DNA from: Xylophilus ampelinus
GTDB taxonomy: Bacteria > Pseudomonadota > Gammaproteobacteria > Burkholderiales > Burkholderiaceae_C
Length of the DNA: 64,000 bases
Direction of reading: 5' to 3'
NCBI RefSeq assembly: GCF_003217575.1
Contig: NZ_QJTC01000002.1
Span: forward strand, 155,769 to 219,768
Shown: positions 9,107 through 15,539 of the stretch, piece after piece
How the letters are laid out: every line of letters begins with the position of its first letter
Position numbering within the stretch: position 1 is the first letter of the stretch
Position numbers and translations under genes: made by a program
Notes under the pieces: model-generated
Told to the model about the DNA's origin: nothing
The model's input: only the letters and a program-made list of their open reading frames with translations
Databases searched by the model: none

Positions 9107-9361
9107 ATGATTACTTCCAGCAACGGCGACCACAACCTTCCCGACGACGTCGATCCAGACGGTGTCGTGGGGCGTGCGGCCAACAAGGCCTACGAGACGG
9201 TCGACCGCGCGGCGCAATCCGCACAGGAAGGCTGCAATCGCCTGAGCAACCTGTGCGAGGAAATCGCCGACATGCCCCGCAGCACGATTCGCGAAAACCC
9301 GATCGCCGCGGTGACGCTGGCCTTGTCGGTGGGCTACCTGTTGGGACGGCTGGGACGCTGA
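9107..9361 (+). CDS. DUF883/ElaB-YqjD-like small membrane-anchored protein
   Basis: An 84-residue protein with an amphipathic helical N-terminal region and a C-terminal hydrophobic tail (NPIAAVTLALSVGYLLGRL). The closing Gly-Tyr-Leu-Leu-Gly-Arg pattern is typical of the DUF883 (ElaB/YqjD) family, whose E. coli members attach ribosomes to the inner membrane in stationary phase. It is slightly divergent from the standard family and was called by shape. A strong hairpin terminator follows. Confidence 0.65.
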   Translation: MITSSNGDHNLPDDVDPDGVVGRAANKAYETVDRAAQSAQEGCNRLSNLCEEIADMPRSTIRENPIAAVTLALSVGYLLGRLGR

Positions 9362-9394
9362 TCTCCGCAGACCCACCGTCGCCAACCGAAAACC

Positions 9395-9436
9395 GAGAAG
9401 GGGGCGAATCGATGATTCGTCCCCTTCTCCGTTTTT
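9395..9436 (+). terminator. Strong intrinsic terminator, likely bidirectional
   Basis: A 15 bp nearly perfect stem (9395-9409 with 9415-9429, loop CGATG) is followed by CGTTTTT on the plus strand. On the minus strand it is followed by GGTTTT. It lies between the convergent genes at 9107-9361 and 9447-9611 and can serve both. Confidence 0.85.
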
Positions 9437-9446
9437 GGCCTGCGGC

Positions 9447-9611
9447 CTATTCGCCCACGGGTTCCGGCTGGATTATCCGTTCGACTTCTTCGTCGAGCGG
9501 CACGTTGCTCGGCTCGATCAAGCCTTCGCCCGGGCGCGGAATATCCATATCGTCGATGGAATCTTCCTCGGGGATGTCTTCGATGTTCGGGAATTCTGGA
9601 TTGGTGGCCAT
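9447..9611 (-). CDS. Small acidic hypothetical protein
   Basis: A 54-residue, strongly acidic protein (MATNPEFPNIEDIPEED start). The internal ATG at 9611 is preferred over the longer frame because AAGGAG lies 6 bases upstream. It is rich in Glu, Asp, Pro and Ile with no domain I recognise. It lies just outside attL, convergent with the DUF883-like gene, and ends at the shared terminator. Confidence 0.55.
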   Translation of the reverse strand: MATNPEFPNIEDIPEEDSIDDMDIPRPGEGLIEPSNVPLDEEVERIIQPEPVGE

Positions 9612-9756
9612 GGAAGCTCCTTGGAATGGAAAAGCCGGAAGCAGACACATACGCTCAGCCGTCAGCCAGTATCGGCAACGGTATGATCGCCGGGAAGTCG
9701 AAATTTCATTCTGGTGCGTGCTTTTGCAAAAGTCCACACGCCGGCGACCGCACTCG

Positions 9757-9798
9757 CTGCCCGTAGCTCAGTTGGATAGAGCATCAGCCTTCTAAGCT
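9757..9798 (+). repeat. attL core: truncated 5' half of tRNA-Arg
   Basis: 42 bases identical to the first 42 bases of the complete tRNA-Arg at 54235. The copy ends inside the 3' strand of the anticodon stem and is followed by unrelated sequence. It is the host-side 5' half of the original tRNA gene left after integration and is not a functional tRNA. Confidence 0.9.
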
Positions 9799-9839
9799 CT
9801 CCAAACTAGCGAGGATTCGTAAGGGTTTGCCGTCGGTTT

Positions 9840-9915
9840 GCGCTCCGCAAAACTGTATGAATGAACAGTGTTCCGAGCCGCATTCTTTGGTGCTAACCAT
9901 AGGCTTTGCGGAGCG
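9840..9915. repeat. Inverted copies of GCTCCGCAAA near attL (putative integrase/Xis arm sites)
   Basis: GCGCTCCGCAAA at 9840-9851 and its inverse TTTGCGGAGCG at 9905-9915 flank the LexA box. The same motif forms a perfect palindrome at 54175-54190 beside attR. Occurrence only at the two prophage ends suggests recombinase arm-type or directionality-factor sites. Confidence 0.5.
9853..9868. promoter_or_regulatory. Perfect LexA (SOS) box beside attL
   Basis: CTGTATGAATGAACAG fits CTGT-N8-ACAG exactly, with the preferred flanking A and T. It is 55 bp inside attL, between two inverted copies of a TTTGCGGAGC-type motif. The nearest downstream gene on the plus strand is the endonuclease gene at 10107. 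Leftward it would read through attL toward the host gene at 9611. Which promoter it controls is not evident. Confidence 0.65.
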
Positions 9916-9996
9916 GTTTGCACAGTCGAATCGGCTCAGCAGCCCGTAGGACAACGGCGCTCACAGTTGGGCTCTTTTATGGTCGTGAGCCCTGCT

Positions 9997-10086
9997 CTAT
10001 CCCGTCGACCTCGGTGTTCGAGGTTCTGCAGTCGCTACTAGCCGATCGGCCGGAAGCTGCCACATGAACTCCATGCTGCGTTGAGC
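9997..10086 (-). pseudogene. Remnant of a yedK (SRAP) 3' end
   Basis: On the minus strand this encodes a segment of about 29 residues containing SMEFM, PADRLVATAEPR and a stop at 9997-9999. The intact yedK at 10961-11620 ends with SMEFMRQFPADRLVATAEPR and then 5 more residues. The DNA is alignable over about 55 bases but diverged. It is therefore a second, truncated yedK copy near attL. The rest of that copy has been replaced by the endonuclease gene. Confidence 0.75.
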
Positions 10087-10106
10087 ATGGCGGTAAGCTT
10101 TGCGTG

Positions 10107-10964
10107 ATGTCTAAAAAGAGCAAATTGCGGGGCCGAGCGGCGACCTCCCGTCGCCCGTCCTCATCTGGACTAAGGTCCGGTTTACACGCTTTCGTGCTGT
10201 CGTTCGCCACAGGTCTAGCCGCGATAGGCTGCAGCAGTTCGCCGTCGATCGCGCAGCGGGGCACGCCAATCGCTGCGGAACGTCAGGCCTCACAGCCCGG
10301 CGCTTCAGGCTTCGCAGCCTGCCCGCAGCATTTCCCAGCAGCGCCGCCCGCAGTGGCCGCACCGGGCTCCCAGCGCGAACTCTGCTTCGACGCCTTTGCC
10401 GTGCTGTACTCGGGCGAAAGCAAGACACCCATCTACACGGTCGAACGCCTGACCCGTAGCAGTTTGATGTCCGCCCAAGGGATCCCGCGCAACGACCGGT
10501 TCTACCCCGAAGCACGATTGCCGGCCGCCTACCGCGCCCAGCTCGCGGACTATGCCGGCTCCGGCTACGACCGCGGCCACATGGCCCCGGCCGGCGACAT
10601 GCCGACGGCGGAAGCAAAGGCGCAGAGCTTCAGCCTGGCCAACATGGTGCCGCAGGCGCCCGCGTTGAATCAGAAGGCATGGAACCAGATCGAGCAGGCC
10701 ACGCGGAAATATGCAGCTAGGGCTTCAGGTGACGTGTACGTTTTCACCGGGCCGAACTACGGAGCGCGTCCAGCCACTATTGGCCCAGGCAAGGTGTGGG
10801 TGCCGGCCGCAACCTGGAAGCTGGTGCACGTGCCGGCCGAGGGACGCTCTTGGGCGTACTGGATGAGCAACGACGCTGGCCCCCACAGCTTGAAGCCGAT
10901 CGACTATGCACAGTTCATCAGGCAAGGTGGGCCGCAGCTGTTGGGCGACCAGCCAGCGCTTTAA
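10107..10964 (+). CDS. DNA/RNA non-specific endonuclease (NucA type), exported or lipoprotein
   Basis: A 285-residue nuclease of the beta-beta-alpha metal family (Serratia nuclease/NUC1). The catalytic DRGHMAPAGD motif starts at Asp about 155 with His about 158, and the following N-containing segment (LANMVPQAPALNQKAWNQ) holds the metal-binding Asn. The N-terminus has a hydrophobic stretch ending AAIGCSSS, a plausible lipoprotein signal, so action outside the cytoplasm is likely. A GTG start at 10104 is also possible. The gene is convergent with yedK (stops overlap by 4 bp) and lies on the opposite strand between an intact and a broken yedK copy. It is probably a moron. Confidence 0.8.
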   Translation: MSKKSKLRGRAATSRRPSSSGLRSGLHAFVLSFATGLAAIGCSSSPSIAQRGTPIAAERQASQPGASGFAACPQHFPAAPPAVAAPGSQRELCFDAFAVLYSGESKTPIYTVERLTRSSLMSAQGIPRNDRFYPEARLPAAYRAQLADYAGSGYDRGHMAPAGDMPTAEAKAQSFSLANMVPQAPALNQKAWNQIEQATRKYAARASGDVYVFTGPNYGARPATIGPGKVWVPAATWKLVHVPAEGRSWAYWMSNDAGPHSLKPIDYAQFIRQGGPQLLGDQPAL

Positions 10965-11620
10965 TCCGTCACCTTGGGCTGTCGCGGCTCTGCGGTCGCG
11001 ACCAGCCTATCGGCCGGAAATTGCCGCATGAACTCCATGCTTATGCCGGCCGGCGCGTCGAGCCAGTCGCTGTAGAGCCCTCGCAGCAGGATCACCACCA
11101 TCCGCTTTTCGTCGCCGGGCTTGTGGTAGTTGCGCATGAGCACGTGGTCGTCAGCGTTCACCGTCAGCATGGTCATGCTGTGCGTGTTGAGCGCCGAGTT
11201 CCACTCCCAAATCCCGGCTATCCCCAGGTCGACGCCATCGGCCCGCTCAATCCGCGTTGGCACGGCCTTGCCCGACCGCCAGTCCGGCTCGTAGATGGCC
11301 GCCGCCGGAATGATGCAGTGCTGTGCGCGCTTCCACGCATCGCGGAAGCTGGGCTTCTCGGCAGCCGTCTCGCTGCGGGCGTTGTAGGTGCGCTTGGCCA
11401 GGCTGCTATCCTTCGCCCAGAACGGCAGCAGGCCGAACGTGCCAGTGACGGCTTCCAGAGGCCCCACGGCTTCGTCGCAGGCATCGGCCGCCTTCGGCCG
11501 GCGCAAGAACGGCCCGCCGTACCCGGGCCACAAGTCGGTCTTCGTCCAGTCTGCGGGCGGCGCGACTGACCAGCGTTCGAGGAACAGCGCCTGTTCGGGC
11601 GTTCGGTAGTGTGAGCACAT
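10961..11620 (-). CDS. yedK: SOS response-associated peptidase YedK/HMCES (SRAP)
   Basis: A 219-residue SRAP protein, which covalently caps abasic sites in single-stranded DNA. The catalytic Cys2 is present (MCSHY, which fixes the start at 11620 because Met is removed). The YNARSET motif, the active-site Glu in IPAAAIYEPDW and the His in YHKPGDEKRMVVIL are all visible. The His is separated from RM by extra residues compared with E. coli YedK, a variant I recall from related bacteria. It is divergent from the gene at 11701 with 80 bp between, where I found no LexA box. Confidence 0.88.
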   Translation of the reverse strand: MCSHYRTPEQALFLERWSVAPPADWTKTDLWPGYGGPFLRRPKAADACDEAVGPLEAVTGTFGLLPFWAKDSSLAKRTYNARSETAAEKPSFRDAWKRAQHCIIPAAAIYEPDWRSGKAVPTRIERADGVDLGIAGIWEWNSALNTHSMTMLTVNADDHVLMRNYHKPGDEKRMVVILLRGLYSDWLDAPAGISMEFMRQFPADRLVATAEPRQPKVTD

Positions 11621-11700
11621 GGCGCTATTCTGAGCACCCTGGGCCAAGCGGCTGTAAGCGACGCACGGCACCAGACATTCCATCGCCCCGGGAGCCCGCC

Positions 11701-12099
11701 ATGCATCACCCTGCCGCCGCACAAATGCCGACCCCAGAGGACGGCGTCTCGCAGCCCGTGCCGACCGCCTGGCGGCCCATCCTCGCCGCGGTGGTAGACC
11801 GCTTCGCCGTCGGCGACTTCGGCCTGGTGCAAGGCGTGGCCGGCGTGGTCGGCGTGGAGCCTATCCCGGCAGACCTGGCCGACGACATCCGCGCGATCGT
11901 GGCGCTGACGGGCGAACGGCTCGCCCCGCTGCCGCCTGAAGCGTGGGAGCGTGCCAGCGCTGAGTGGTACACCGACCGGTGGATCGTGCTGGTGGATCTC
12001 TGGACGACAAGCGGGCCGAGCGACCTGGTGATGGCTGGCCCGATGGACGAGACCGCGGACGGCCTGCGGTTTACCGTCGAGATCGTCCACACTCCGTAG
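11701..12099 (+). CDS. Phage hypothetical protein (DUF7668-like)
   Basis: A 132-residue soluble, acidic protein. The start has GGGAG about 8 bases upstream. The pattern of an N-terminal helical segment (AAVVDRFAVGDF) and a C-terminal beta region with ERASAEWYTDRWIVLVDLWT suggests a small alpha/beta fold resembling DUF7668-type proteins, from memory and at low confidence. Its role is unknown. It is transcribed divergently from yedK. Confidence 0.6.
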   Translation: MHHPAAAQMPTPEDGVSQPVPTAWRPILAAVVDRFAVGDFGLVQGVAGVVGVEPIPADLADDIRAIVALTGERLAPLPPEAWERASAEWYTDRWIVLVDLWTTSGPSDLVMAGPMDETADGLRFTVEIVHTP

Positions 12100-12205
12100 C
12101 GCACCAACCGCTCGTCGCCCCGAACGGCGGCCGGTGGGCCCGCTGCATATGCGGCAGCCTCAGCGCGTAAAGCCGATTCTGTCCGGCCGCCATTCTGCAC
12201 CAACC

Positions 12206-12223
12206 ACTGTATGCTTTTACAGT
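12206..12223. promoter_or_regulatory. Perfect LexA (SOS) box
   Basis: ACTGTATGCTTTTACAGT contains CTGT-N8-ACAG with symmetric A and T flanks. It lies immediately upstream of a plus-strand operon (12252-13370) and includes a TATGCT -10-like hexamer. This is the standard layout for LexA repression of that operon. Confidence 0.8.
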
Positions 12224-12251
12224 GCTGTGCTACATCTACCCCCTTCGCTAC

Positions 12252-12614
12252 ATGGGCGCACGTCGGCCCGTCGACGAGGTGCTGGACGCCTCACCCTGGC
12301 ATGGATGGCTTGCGTTCAATCGACCGCACCCGTGGGGTCAGCCTGGCACTGATGCCGTATTGGCACGACCAGAAGAGCGCACCAGGGCGTTGGCAACGCT
12401 CTGCGGAGCCCGCGTGCGAAGAATCGAGGGCGGCATGCTGATCGAGGGCCAGGACTACCACGTCGGCGGCCACCCGAGCGCTACCGCCCAGGTGTGGGCA
12501 GTCGGCATCGCCGAACCAGATCTGCGCGAGCTGGTGGCGTCGATTTGCCGAAAATCCGAGGTCGTGCAGGGCTACTGGTCCCGCACCAAGATGCTCAGGG
12601 GGTTGCCGCCGTGA
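12252..12614 (+). CDS. LexA-box-preceded hypothetical protein
   Basis: A 120-residue protein of unknown function, first gene behind the LexA box. A GTG at 12222 would lie inside the box, so the ATG at 12252 (MGARRPVDEVL) is preferred, although no good ribosome site is seen for either. Features are a Trp/Pro-rich N-terminal part (SPWHGWLAFNRPHPWGQPG) and a C-terminal segment ending in a basic patch (YWSRTKMLRG). Its stop overlaps the GTG start of the next gene, so the two are translationally coupled. Confidence 0.6.
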   Translation: MGARRPVDEVLDASPWHGWLAFNRPHPWGQPGTDAVLARPEERTRALATLCGARVRRIEGGMLIEGQDYHVGGHPSATAQVWAVGIAEPDLRELVASICRKSEVVQGYWSRTKMLRGLPP

Positions 12615-13135
12615 CGCTTCGAATGAGCATGGAGGAAACGCTAAGCCGTATCGGTGCCGCAACGCATGAGCGGAATGGCCGACCCATCGACCAGATCGAC
12701 CAGGCCGAGGACGCCGAGGACCAGGTAGCACGGGAGTGCGTCGAGGTGCGCCTACAAGGCTACGACGCCAGAGGCGAGCGCGAAGCCGGCGAGGTTGCGG
12801 CAGCACTCCGGCAGTACCGCCGCGCCTTCGAGCAGCTGCTCGGCGGGCCGCGCCATGTGCTGGCCGCACTGCGAGCCGCAGAAGAGTCGCGAGAGGTGCC
12901 GCTAGAAGAGCTGGAGCCCTCCGATCGTGAGCTGCTGCGGAAGTGGGCTGGCGCGGCCGCACGGCTGCAGTCCGAGGGCCTGGGCGCCCTGACGACCGGA
13001 ACCGCTCACAAGGCATGGTTCAGCGCCAAGATTGTTCGGCGGCGGGACGAGCTGGCAGCCGCCGCGCGAATCAAGGCTGCGCGCGAAGCACCGCCGGCCG
13101 CACCGCGGTCGCCTGGCCAGATCAATCTTTTCTGA
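12611..13135 (+). CDS. SOS-operon protein with C-terminal clamp-binding-like motif
   Basis: A 174-residue, highly charged, helical protein with no recognised domain. The start GTG at 12611 overlaps the previous stop (GTGA), with AGGGGG about 9 bases upstream. The last five residues are QINLF, matching the QLxLF beta-sliding-clamp-binding pentapeptide and placed at the extreme C-terminus after a Pro/Ala-rich flexible tail (APPAAPRSPG), as in many clamp-binding proteins. With the LexA box upstream this suggests a replication- or repair-related role, but this is inference. Confidence 0.65.
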   Translation: MTLRMSMEETLSRIGAATHERNGRPIDQIDQAEDAEDQVARECVEVRLQGYDARGEREAGEVAAALRQYRRAFEQLLGGPRHVLAALRAAEESREVPLEELEPSDRELLRKWAGAAARLQSEGLGALTTGTAHKAWFSAKIVRRRDELAAAARIKAAREAPPAAPRSPGQINLF

Positions 13136-13142
13136 GGTAGCC

Positions 13143-13370
13143 ATGCAAGACGACCACCCTACCCTCCTGCACACGCCGGCACCACCGACGTCGATGCAGC
13201 GCCACCACCGCTTCCAGTGGAGCACCACGAACACCCTGCCGCTGGCGCCCGATGCCTACGTGGTGCGCGAGAGCGGCGCGCTCTGGCAGGTGCGGGTGAA
13301 GGAGACGCTGGCGCTGGTCTATGCAGGGCCAGGGCCGGTCTCGGTCGAGCGGTCGAACGCACCGTTCTAG
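13143..13370 (+). CDS. Small phage hypothetical protein
   Basis: A 75-residue protein starting 7 bp after the previous gene, with a GAGGT element upstream of the ATG. The N-terminus is His/Pro/Thr-rich, and the C-terminal half (YVVRESGALWQVRVKETLALVYAG) looks like a small beta domain. It is the third gene of the LexA-box operon and overlaps the end of the convergent gene at 13367 by 4 bp. Function unknown. Confidence 0.55.
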   Translation: MQDDHPTLLHTPAPPTSMQRHHRFQWSTTNTLPLAPDAYVVRESGALWQVRVKETLALVYAGPGPVSVERSNAPF

Positions 13371-13690
13371 CGTCGACGCAGCTTTGCGACCAAGCGCCCA
13401 AGACCGCGCCCGAAGGCGACAGCTCCAGAGCTGGGAGGCCTGGCTCGATCGAACCGCACCGCGTCCGTTACGTGCGGCGCGAGTTGGCGGCCTACAGGCG
13501 AATCGAGCGGTATAAGGGCCGGGCTCTTACAAGCCCGGCAGCCGTCATACCGCGAACTGTGCCGCCACGCGGTGTAAAGCATTCCAGGCAGAAGCAGGCA
13601 GATCCACAGGACCACCTCTACGCCAAGCGACCCCTTGGTAACGGTCACCGGCTCGGCAACTGTTCCGCACTCCCGACAAACCTTTTGCAT
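13367..13690 (-). CDS. Zinc-ribbon membrane protein
   Basis: A 107-residue protein with an N-terminal Cys pair (MQKVCRECG), one transmembrane segment (VEVVLWICLLLPGMLYTAW, about 24-42) and a second Cys pair (DGCRACKSP), together a split zinc ribbon around the membrane segment. The start MQK has GGGAGG 5 bases upstream, better than the upstream ATG at 13702. The role is unknown. Small phage membrane proteins at this position can act in superinfection exclusion, but nothing here shows it. Confidence 0.6.
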   Translation of the reverse strand: MQKVCRECGTVAEPVTVTKGSLGVEVVLWICLLLPGMLYTAWRHSSRYDGCRACKSPALIPLDSPVGRQLAPHVTDAVRFDRARPPSSGAVAFGRGLGRLVAKLRRR

Positions 13691-13744
13691 AGGCCCTCCC
13701 AAGGCTAGCGGGATGGTACTTCAGCCCAAATCAACCAGCCGTAT

Positions 13745-14053
13745 CTACAGCGCCTTGAGATTGGGCCGCTGCCTGGCCGGCATCACCGAGAGGCGCGCGG
13801 TGTCAACAATCGCGCCAATCTCCTCCATCTTCTCGCCCACCTCCCGCAGCTGATCGGGCGACAACGTCAAACGCGCTGCGATGAGGAACAGCATGTGGAT
13901 GTTGACGTCGCGCGGCTCGGCCCCGCCGGTGTACTTGCGCCACTGCGATCCGCCGGCAACGCTGGCCAGCTCGGCCATCTGCTCGCCCGAAAAGCCGAGC
14001 TGCTCTTTCAACCGCTGGAGGTCGTCGGGCGTGGGCGCACTGTAGGAGATCAT
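13745..14053 (-). CDS. XRE-like phage transcriptional regulator
   Basis: A 102-residue protein with an N-terminal helix-turn-helix-like region (LQRLKEQLGFSGEQMAELAS, about 11-30) followed by GGSQWRKYTGG and a helical C-terminus. The Q-WRKY-G segment is typical of small phage HTH proteins that follow the lysis genes. The start at MISYSAPTP is preceded by no strong ribosome site. It lies downstream of a terminator and may have its own promoter. Confidence 0.6.
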   Translation of the reverse strand: MISYSAPTPDDLQRLKEQLGFSGEQMAELASVAGGSQWRKYTGGAEPRDVNIHMLFLIAARLTLSPDQLREVGEKMEEIGAIVDTARLSVMPARQRPNLKAL

Positions 14054-14063
14054 GATCGCAAAG

Positions 14064-14085
14064 GAAAACGGCCCTTGCGGGCCGT
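14064..14085 (-). terminator. Intrinsic terminator (minus strand)
   Basis: Read on the minus strand, ACGGCCC-GCAA-GGGCCGT is followed by TTTTCC. It sits just after the stop of the 59-residue membrane protein gene and before the XRE-like gene. Confidence 0.75.
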
Positions 14086-14090
14086 GGTGC

Positions 14091-14270
14091 TTAGTGGAGG
14101 AAGAGCTTGGTCGCTGCGACCGAGGCGCCGATGATGGTGGCGGTGACCACCACCGGGTACCAGTAGCGCTCGCGGTTGAACTTCGCGGCCTCGGCATTGA
14201 GCTTGATGGTTTCGGCCATCAGCTTGCCGATCTCGGCTTCAGTCTTCAAAATGTCCATCGTCTTTTCCAT
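14091..14270 (-). CDS. Small phage membrane protein, 59 residues
   Basis: This short gene reads MEKTMDILKTEAEIGKLMAE, then an amphipathic helix, then a single transmembrane segment (YPVVVTATIIGASVAATKL) and a short tail. AAGGAA lies about 6 bases upstream of the ATG. A helical N-terminus plus one TM helix is a common layout for small siphophage membrane proteins, possibly accessory holin or superinfection functions. It ends at an intrinsic terminator. Confidence 0.7.
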   Translation of the reverse strand: MEKTMDILKTEAEIGKLMAETIKLNAEAAKFNRERYWYPVVVTATIIGASVAATKLFLH

Positions 14271-14363
14271 GATGCTTCCTTACGGGGTGTTGGGCTGCGC
14301 GGGCTGCGCTACCACTGCAAGGAATGATAGCCCCTTTGGTGCTATACATCAAGCATTTTTAAA

Positions 14364-14630
14364 TCAACCGCTGGCCTCTCTGCCAGGCTCGTCTTCGTTG
14401 ACCCGCCAACGCCAATAACGATCCGGCCTAACCCAAACGACTTTTTCCCCCGACAGCGTGTTGAACGCCAACAACACTGAACGCGCGAGTACGACATTGC
14501 CGTCTGCATTCTCGCGAAGCAAACTATCCGCCCCTGCCCTAGCCAGCAGATCCACAGTGTCGTCCTGATAAATACAACCATCCCTCTCGAGCATTGCCAA
14601 CATCCAAGTCGCAATATCGTTCGGGCTCAT
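14364..14630 (-). CDS. DUF6953-like small protein
   Basis: An 88-residue protein. The pattern IATWMLAMLERDGCIYQDDTV at the N-terminus, NVVLARSVLLAFNTLS in the middle and VVWVRPDRYWRWR at the end matches my memory of the DUF6953 family. Function unknown. Its ATG overlaps the stop of the YodC-like gene by one base (TAATG), so they form a unit. Confidence 0.6.
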   Translation of the reverse strand: MSPNDIATWMLAMLERDGCIYQDDTVDLLARAGADSLLRENADGNVVLARSVLLAFNTLSGEKVVWVRPDRYWRWRVNEDEPGREASG

Positions 14631-14866
14631 TACGCAGCCTTGGACGCCACCGCTGGTGGTACAGCAGGCGGAAGCTGCGCAGGCACCAGTTCTTCATACT
14701 TAAAGCTGCCGTGGTCTAGCTTTTTTCCAGCAAACCAATGACAGCGATACCAAAGATCGTGCGGTTCAGGGACTTTGGTGACGGTCATGACTGGCCCTCC
14801 AGATTTCAATGAGACCAAATCTCCAACTTCGTATTTTTCTTCTGTACCGGCGGCAGCTTTAGGCAT
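14630..14866 (-). CDS. YodC family (DUF2158) protein
   Basis: A 78-residue protein with the DUF2158 core: YEVGDLVSLKSGGPVMTV, then the WYRCHWF segment. These are small SH3-like proteins of unknown function found in phages and enterobacteria (YodC). An AAAGGAG element precedes the ATG. It forms a two-gene unit with the DUF6953-like gene. Confidence 0.75.
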   Translation of the reverse strand: MPKAAAGTEEKYEVGDLVSLKSGGPVMTVTKVPEPHDLWYRCHWFAGKKLDHGSFKYEELVPAQLPPAVPPAVASKAA

Positions 14867-14925
14867 AGCAACTCCTTTAAAAAAGCCATACTACTTCAGC
14901 CGATCAGCGCTGCTACGAAAAAGCT

Positions 14926-15198
14926 TCATTCTGTAACTGGAGCGATTGGACTGATGCAGCTGCTTAAAGCCACGACAAGCTCCTGTTCATAGGCTTGCCG
15001 CAAATCGACCTCGGCGATCGCGTGTGCCACCCAGGTATCGACGTCGTAGGGCGGCCGCAGCGCATCGAGCGGCATCGCAGGCCGTGCAGGCGTCTGCACG
15101 CGGCACTCGACTGGCACCGGCACCTTGACCTGCACCGTGCGTGCGGTCCCGCAGCCGGCCAGCGCGCCCGCTGCGGCGATCACGATCGCTACCTTCAT
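14926..15198 (-). CDS. Rz1-like outer-membrane spanin lipoprotein
   Basis: A 90-residue lipoprotein: a short signal with lipobox ALAGC, then a Pro/Val-rich segment (VQVKVPVPVECRVQTPARPA) typical of o-spanins. The ATG at 15198 overlaps the stop of the i-spanin gene (ATGA). Together they would fuse inner and outer membranes in the last lysis step. The C-terminus is longer than in lambda Rz1. Confidence 0.75.
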   Translation of the reverse strand: MKVAIVIAAAGALAGCGTARTVQVKVPVPVECRVQTPARPAMPLDALRPPYDVDTWVAHAIAEVDLRQAYEQELVVALSSCISPIAPVTE

Positions 15199-15539
15199 GG
15201 CTTCGCCCTCCCCTGTTCCCAGCGCTGCAGGCGGGCCTGCGCGCTGGCGTAGTCGTCGCCGGCGACGGCCGCCGGCGTAGAGATCTCCCGCGTGGCGCGC
15301 TGTTGGGCCGCCACGGCCGCGGCGCGGGCGGCGGCCTGCACCGGCTTGGCTGCCGCCGCGCGTTCCTTCGCCAGGTCGACCAGAGCCTCGACGGCATCGC
15401 TCGAGGCCGTCGCATCGGCGCGCGCCTGGTCGCGCTGCTGCTCGGCCACGGTGCGGGCGTCCCGGGCGTCGATCCAGGCCCAGCCCAGCAGGGCATTGGC
15501 GGCGATGCTGGCGGCCACCAGGTAGGCGAGCGGGCTCAT
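15195..15539 (-). CDS. Rz-like inner-membrane spanin
   Basis: A 114-residue protein with an N-terminal membrane anchor (LAYLVAASIAANALLGWAWI) and a long Ala/Arg/Glu-rich coiled coil, the usual i-spanin layout. It is followed by the overlapping o-spanin gene. It starts within the end of the preceding membrane protein gene (4 bp overlap). Confidence 0.75.
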   Translation of the reverse strand: MSPLAYLVAASIAANALLGWAWIDARDARTVAEQQRDQARADATASSDAVEALVDLAKERAAAAKPVQAAARAAAVAAQQRATREISTPAAVAGDDYASAQARLQRWEQGRAKP

